11,342 bases of DNA from Pseudomonadota bacterium. GTDB lineage: Bacteria > Pseudomonadota > Alphaproteobacteria > Rhizobiales > Xanthobacteraceae. The notes below the pieces were generated by a model. It saw only the letters and a program-made list of their open reading frames with translations. It did no database searches and was not told the origin of the DNA. The stretch lies in NCBI GenBank assembly GCA_023432885.1, contig JAEZEU010000547.1:1-11342 (forward strand), written 5' to 3'. Every line of letters starts with the position of its first letter. Positions within the stretch are counted from its first letter, which is position 1. Shown in pieces: positions 8,131-11,342 of this stretch. The position numbers and the translations under genes were made by a program.

Positions 8131-9936
8131 TTGCCCTGCAAAATCGAAGACTATGGCCTGATCGGCGACTGTGAGACGGCCGCCCTCGTCGGCTGCGATG
8201 GCTCGATCGACTGGCTTTGCTGGCCGGCCTTCGATTCCGATGCGTGCTTTGCCGCTTTGCTCGGCGACCGCAGGAATGGTCGCTGGCTGATCGCCCCTCG
8301 CAGCGAGATCAGTCGCTCCACGCGCCGCTATTGGGACAACACGCTGATCCTGGAGACGCGCTTTGAGACGGCCGAGGGCGCCATCGACATCATCGATTTC
8401 ATGCCGCCGCGCGGCAAGATATCTGACATGGTGCGGCTGGTGCGCGGCGTGCGCGGACGCGTGAAGATGCGGATGGAACTGATTCTTCGCTTCGGCTTCG
8501 GCAGCGACATACCCTGGGTGAGAAAGAGCGACGACGGTTCGGCACGGCTGGCGATTTGCGGGCAGGACATGGCCGTGCTGCGAACACCGGTGCAAACACA
8601 CGGCGAGGATCTGACCACCGTTGCCGATTTTGAAGTGGGCGAGGGCGAGACCCTGCCGTTCGTATTGACCTATGGCCCGTCGCATCTCCCCGTGCCCGGA
8701 CCGATCGACCCCAATAAGGCACTGAAGGAGACCGAGGCTTTTTGGGCTGGCTGGTCGGGCCGCTGTACCTACAAAGGCGACCATCGCCGGCTCGTGATGC
8801 GTTCGCTGATCACATTGAAGGCGCTGACATTCGCGCCGACCGGCGGCATCGTTGCCGCGCCAACCACGTCATTGCCGGAAAAGCTTGGAGGGAGCCGGAA
8901 CTGGGACTACCGCTTCTGCTGGCTGCGCGATGCCACGTTCACGCTGCTGGCGCTGATGAACTCCGGATATACCGAGGAAGCGCTGGCTTGGCACAACTGG
9001 CTGCTGCGCGCGGTCGCAGGTTCGCCGTTCTTGATGCAGATCATGTATGGCATCTGGGGGCAGCGGCGCCTGCTGGAATGGGAGGCGGACTGGCTCGAGG
9101 GCTACGAGGGCGCCAAGCCTGTCCGCCTCGGCAACGCCGCGCACGCGCAGCTTCAACTCGATGTCTACGGCGAACTGATCGACGCGCTACACCAAGCCCG
9201 GATGGCAAAGCTCAAGCTCCTTGACGAGAGCTGGTCGCTGGAATGCGGTGTGCTGGAACACCTCGCCGGGATCTGGAACCAGCCGGATAACGGCATCTGG
9301 GAGCGCCGCGGCGAGGGCAAGCACTATGTCCTGTCCAAGGTGATGACCTGGGTCGCCTTCGATCGCGGCATCAAGAGCGCCAAGAAGTTCGGTTTCAAGG
9401 CGCCGCTGGACAAATGGCAAGCCCTGCGCGAGATCATCCACGAGGATGTCTGCGACAAGGGCTTTGACCGCGAGCTCAATAGCTTTGTCGAATCCTACGG
9501 CTCGAGAATGCTCGATGCCAGCCTCCTGCTGCTGCCTTCGGTCGGCTTCCTGCCGCCGGATGATCCGCGCGTCCGAGGTACCATCGAGGCGATCGAACGG
9601 CATCTGATGCGGGACGGTTTTGTGCTGCGCCACGATCCGCGCGAAGTGATCGACGAGCAGCAGCCGATCGAGGGCGCGTTCCTTGCCTGCACATTGTGGC
9701 TAGCCGATGCCCATGTCCTGGCCGGCGACACCGCCGTCGCGCAAGTCCTGTTTGACCGGGTGGCGGGGGTTGCCAACGATCTCGGCCTTCTCGCCGAAGA
9801 ATACGATACGCAAGCGCAGCGGCAGACCGGCAACTTTCCGCAGGCCTTGACCCATATCGCCCTGATCAACACCGCGCATAATCTCAGTGACGCCAAGCAC
9901 GCCGCCGAAAAGCCTGCCGTGCAGAGGTCGATGTGA
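8131..9936 (+). CDS. GH15 glycoside hydrolase (glucoamylase or trehalase type)
   Basis: This 601-residue product is a GH15 family protein, an inverting hydrolase that releases glucose from the non-reducing end of alpha-glucans or, in actinobacterial relatives, from trehalose. It opens with IEDYGLIGDCETAALVG and DGSIDWLCWPAFDS, typical of this bacterial branch. An N-terminal beta domain (to about 220) leads into the (alpha/alpha)6 barrel with SRNWDYRFCWLRDATFTL near 255. The likely general acid is E391 (GIWERRGEG) and the likely base is E556 or E557 in LLAEEYD, followed by GNFPQALTHIALINTAH. There is no signal peptide, so it acts in the cytoplasm. The start is TTG: an in-frame TGA lies two codons upstream, and no ATG or GTG start would keep the conserved N-terminus. 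An AAGGAG at 8097-8102 is too far away to serve this start. Linkage to treS and malQ fits either trehalose or maltooligosaccharide as substrate; sequence alone does not decide. Confidence 0.9.
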   Translation: MPCKIEDYGLIGDCETAALVGCDGSIDWLCWPAFDSDACFAALLGDRRNGRWLIAPRSEISRSTRRYWDNTLILETRFETAEGAIDIIDFMPPRGKISDMVRLVRGVRGRVKMRMELILRFGFGSDIPWVRKSDDGSARLAICGQDMAVLRTPVQTHGEDLTTVADFEVGEGETLPFVLTYGPSHLPVPGPIDPNKALKETEAFWAGWSGRCTYKGDHRRLVMRSLITLKALTFAPTGGIVAAPTTSLPEKLGGSRNWDYRFCWLRDATFTLLALMNSGYTEEALAWHNWLLRAVAGSPFLMQIMYGIWGQRRLLEWEADWLEGYEGAKPVRLGNAAHAQLQLDVYGELIDALHQARMAKLKLLDESWSLECGVLEHLAGIWNQPDNGIWERRGEGKHYVLSKVMTWVAFDRGIKSAKKFGFKAPLDKWQALREIIHEDVCDKGFDRELNSFVESYGSRMLDASLLLLPSVGFLPPDDPRVRGTIEAIERHLMRDGFVLRHDPREVIDEQQPIEGAFLACTLWLADAHVLAGDTAVAQVLFDRVAGVANDLGLLAEEYDTQAQRQTGNFPQALTHIALINTAHNLSDAKHAAEKPAVQRSM

Positions 9937-10811
9937 GATAGCCGCACAAGGCGATGGTCCCGGCCAAGCAAGGCACGAGCAGGGACGGCTGCTGTAGTGC
10001 AGGCAGGACTGCGACCAGCCAAAATCATGTCGATCGCCTTCGCAAACCCTTCGTCTTCATTCGAAGCCGTCACATGCGTCGCGCGATGCTTGACGTCGTC
10101 CGTTGCATTGCCCATCGCAAACGAGACTCCGCTCCGCGCGAACATCGGCAGGTCATTTTGCATGTCGCCGATCGTCGCAACGTCGGTGAGGGGGATAGCG
10201 AGCCGTGCCGCGATTGCGGTTACGAATGTCCCCTTGTCATGGCCGGGCGGCGTGACGTCCAGATAGTAGGTCTGCGACCGGACAGCCGTGGCCTCCTTGC
10301 CAACCGCCTGCTGCATTGCAGTTTCGCAGCGGATCAGCAAATCGGGATCGGAGCTTGCGCCGACGATCTTGCAGGCGCTCCCGAGATAAGGTGCAAAGCT
10401 GTCGACGATGACGGGGTCATGCTTGATCGCCTTTTGTTCATGGCCGACATATTCGCCGTCGGGATTGCGTGTCAGCCACCGGTCGCTGGTGAACAGCCAG
10501 ATGTCGACGCCGAACTGTTCGAGCAGATCGATCGCGCGCCGGGCGCTGTTCGGGGTGAGGAAATGCTGCTCGATCGGCCGCAATTGCGGGTCGACGATCG
10601 AACTGCCGTTGAACGAGCCGAACGGCACCGTCAGCGCCAGTGGCTTGATCAGGAAATCCATGCCGACCGTGGGACGGCTGGAAACGATGGTGAAATTAAT
10701 GCCTGCCGCGTGCAGATTCCCGACCGCGGCCTTGGCGGCGTCGGTCAGACGTTTGTCCTTGGTGACGAGCGTGCCGTCGACGTCGGAAACGACGAGTCTT
10801 GCGCGGGTCAT
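9495..10811 (-). CDS. Cof-type (class IIB) HAD phosphatase with an anomalous run-on C-terminus
   Basis: Residues 1 to about 268 form a complete Cof/YbiV-like HAD hydrolase, probably acting on a sugar phosphate or related small molecule. Motif I is DVDGT (D10, D12), motif II is in TIVSSRP (S44/S45), motif III is K193 in HDKG, and motif IV is GDMQND (D216, N219, D220). The family is normally about 260-290 residues and this domain ends at AKAIDMILAGR. The frame nevertheless continues without a stop for about 170 more codons, to 438 residues, and the last 147 or so lie antisense to the 3' end of the GH15 gene. The tail is rich in Ser, Arg and Cys and looks like shadow translation, not a domain. 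A lost stop codon or a sequencing error near 9940-10010 is likely; no obvious stop exists in the other two frames just there. The ATG overlaps the gluconokinase stop by 4 bases, so the two are co-translated. The substrate is unknown. Confidence 0.8.
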   Translation of the reverse strand: MTRARLVVSDVDGTLVTKDKRLTDAAKAAVGNLHAAGINFTIVSSRPTVGMDFLIKPLALTVPFGSFNGSSIVDPQLRPIEQHFLTPNSARRAIDLLEQFGVDIWLFTSDRWLTRNPDGEYVGHEQKAIKHDPVIVDSFAPYLGSACKIVGASSDPDLLIRCETAMQQAVGKEATAVRSQTYYLDVTPPGHDKGTFVTAIAARLAIPLTDVATIGDMQNDLPMFARSGVSFAMGNATDDVKHRATHVTASNEDEGFAKAIDMILAGRSPACTTAAVPARALLGRDHRLVRLSHIDLCTAGFSAACLASLRLCAVLIRAIWVKACGKLPVCRCACVSYSSARRPRSLATPATRSNRTCATAVSPARTWASASHNVQARNAPSIGCCSSITSRGSWRSTKPSRIRCRSIASMVPRTRGSSGGRKPTEGSSRRLASSILEP

Positions 10812-11329
10812 GCGGGGTCGAGCTTCAGTTTGCCGATGATCTCGTCGACAATGTCATTCACCGGGCCGTCAATGGAGACTGTGACCGCGCCCTCGTCGGG
10901 TGCGGGAGGCTCCAGCGTCCTGAATTGGCTGTCGAGCAGGTCTGCCGGCATGAAATGCCCCTTGCGGGCGGCGAGCCGCTTTGCGATCAACGCTTGCGAC
11001 CCCTCGAGGAAGACGATGCGGACGTCGTTGCGGCCATGTACCAGCACCTCGCGATAGGCGCGCTTCAGCGCCGAGCAGGCGAATACTGTAGGCTGGTCCT
11101 TGCCGCACAGCCGGTCGATCTCGTCGGCAATCGCCTTCAGCCACGGCCAGCGATCCTCGTCGGTGAGCGGCTGGCCGGCGCTCATTTTTGCCACGTTGCT
11201 CGCGGGATGAAACTTGTCGCCGTCCTCACAGCGCCAGCCAATGCGTTCGGCGAGCGCCTCCGCGATCGTGCTCTTGCCCGAGCCGGACACGCCCATCAGG
11301 ACCAGCGCGCAGGGCGGGGGCTCAGCCAC
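10808..11329 (-). CDS. gntK: Gluconokinase
   Basis: Gluconokinase phosphorylates D-gluconate with ATP to 6-phosphogluconate, feeding the Entner-Doudoroff and pentose phosphate routes. The 173-residue length is normal for the GntK/IdnK family. It has a Walker A loop GVSGSGKST at residues 13-21 and the family motifs EDGDKFHPASNVAKM, GQPLTDEDRWPWL, ACSALKRAYRE, and KGHFMPADLLDSQFRTLE. The GTG start at 11329 is preceded at 5 bases by GGAGGA, which decides it. The 3' end overlaps the HAD gene start as ATGA, indicating an operon of at least two genes read toward the GH15 gene. It has no direct link to glycogen chemistry beyond general glucose catabolism. Confidence 0.95.
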   Translation of the reverse strand: MAEPPPCALVLMGVSGSGKSTIAEALAERIGWRCEDGDKFHPASNVAKMSAGQPLTDEDRWPWLKAIADEIDRLCGKDQPTVFACSALKRAYREVLVHGRNDVRIVFLEGSQALIAKRLAARKGHFMPADLLDSQFRTLEPPAPDEGAVTVSIDGPVNDIVDEIIGKLKLDPA

Positions 11330-11334
11330 GAAAA

Positions 11335-11340
11335 TCCTCC
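11335..11340 (-). promoter_or_regulatory. Ribosome binding site of gluconokinase
   Basis: GGAGGA on the minus strand lies 5 bases before the GTG at 11329. It is the strongest Shine-Dalgarno in the window and supports the GTG start. Confidence 0.75.
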
Positions 11341-11342
11341 GG

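Noticed and set aside
7081..8784. Minus-strand frames of 263 and 278 codons opposite malQ and GH15
   Set aside because: Both are antisense shadows of conserved catalytic regions and have no family resemblance.
9937..10010. Possible bidirectional terminator between GH15 and the HAD domain
   Set aside because: Short complementary segments exist, but no strong hairpin followed by a T-run is visible on either strand.
9954..11057. Plus-strand 367-codon frame opposite HAD and gluconokinase
   Set aside because: It is antisense to two genes with clear family motifs and strong start evidence, and no domain is recognisable in it.

Overview
The window is a compact block of alpha-glucan and trehalose metabolism genes. 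The strongly GC-rich DNA, the protein style and a promoter resembling those of the alphaproteobacterial general stress sigma factor suggest an alphaproteobacterium, most likely of the Rhizobiales (Bradyrhizobium/Rhodopseudomonas-like). This placement is inference, because no rRNA or other marker gene is present. Almost every base is coding, and there are no RNA genes, mobile elements, repeats or CRISPR arrays that I can support.

Left half (bases 1 to about 5950, minus strand): an apparent operon read right to left, treS (trehalose synthase fused to a maltokinase-like domain), glgB (branching enzyme) and glgX (debranching enzyme, cut by the window edge). Gaps are 17 and 4 bases. Middle (5952 to 6150): a divergent control region with a good match to a sigma-EcfG promoter pointing toward malQ. 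Right of it (6151 to 9936, plus strand): malQ (4-alpha-glucanotransferase), then a GH15 glucoamylase/trehalase-type hydrolase. Far right (minus strand, converging on GH15): gluconokinase and a Cof-type HAD phosphatase, overlapping by 4 bases. The HAD frame has no stop where its domain ends and runs 442 bases antisense into the GH15 gene.

How the genes may work together: TreS interconverts trehalose and maltose. In the GlgE pathway a maltokinase would phosphorylate maltose and GlgE would polymerise maltose-1-phosphate. Here the fused kinase-like domain lacks the two aspartates expected in its catalytic loop, no glgE is visible, and a maltose-using MalQ sits divergently in its place. A simple reading is a trehalose-maltose-glucan cycle without phosphorylation: TreS makes maltose, MalQ disproportionates it into longer glucan plus glucose, GlgB and GlgX reshape the glucan, and GH15 releases glucose. 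The predicted pseudokinase and the stress-type promoter are the most interesting features of the window.
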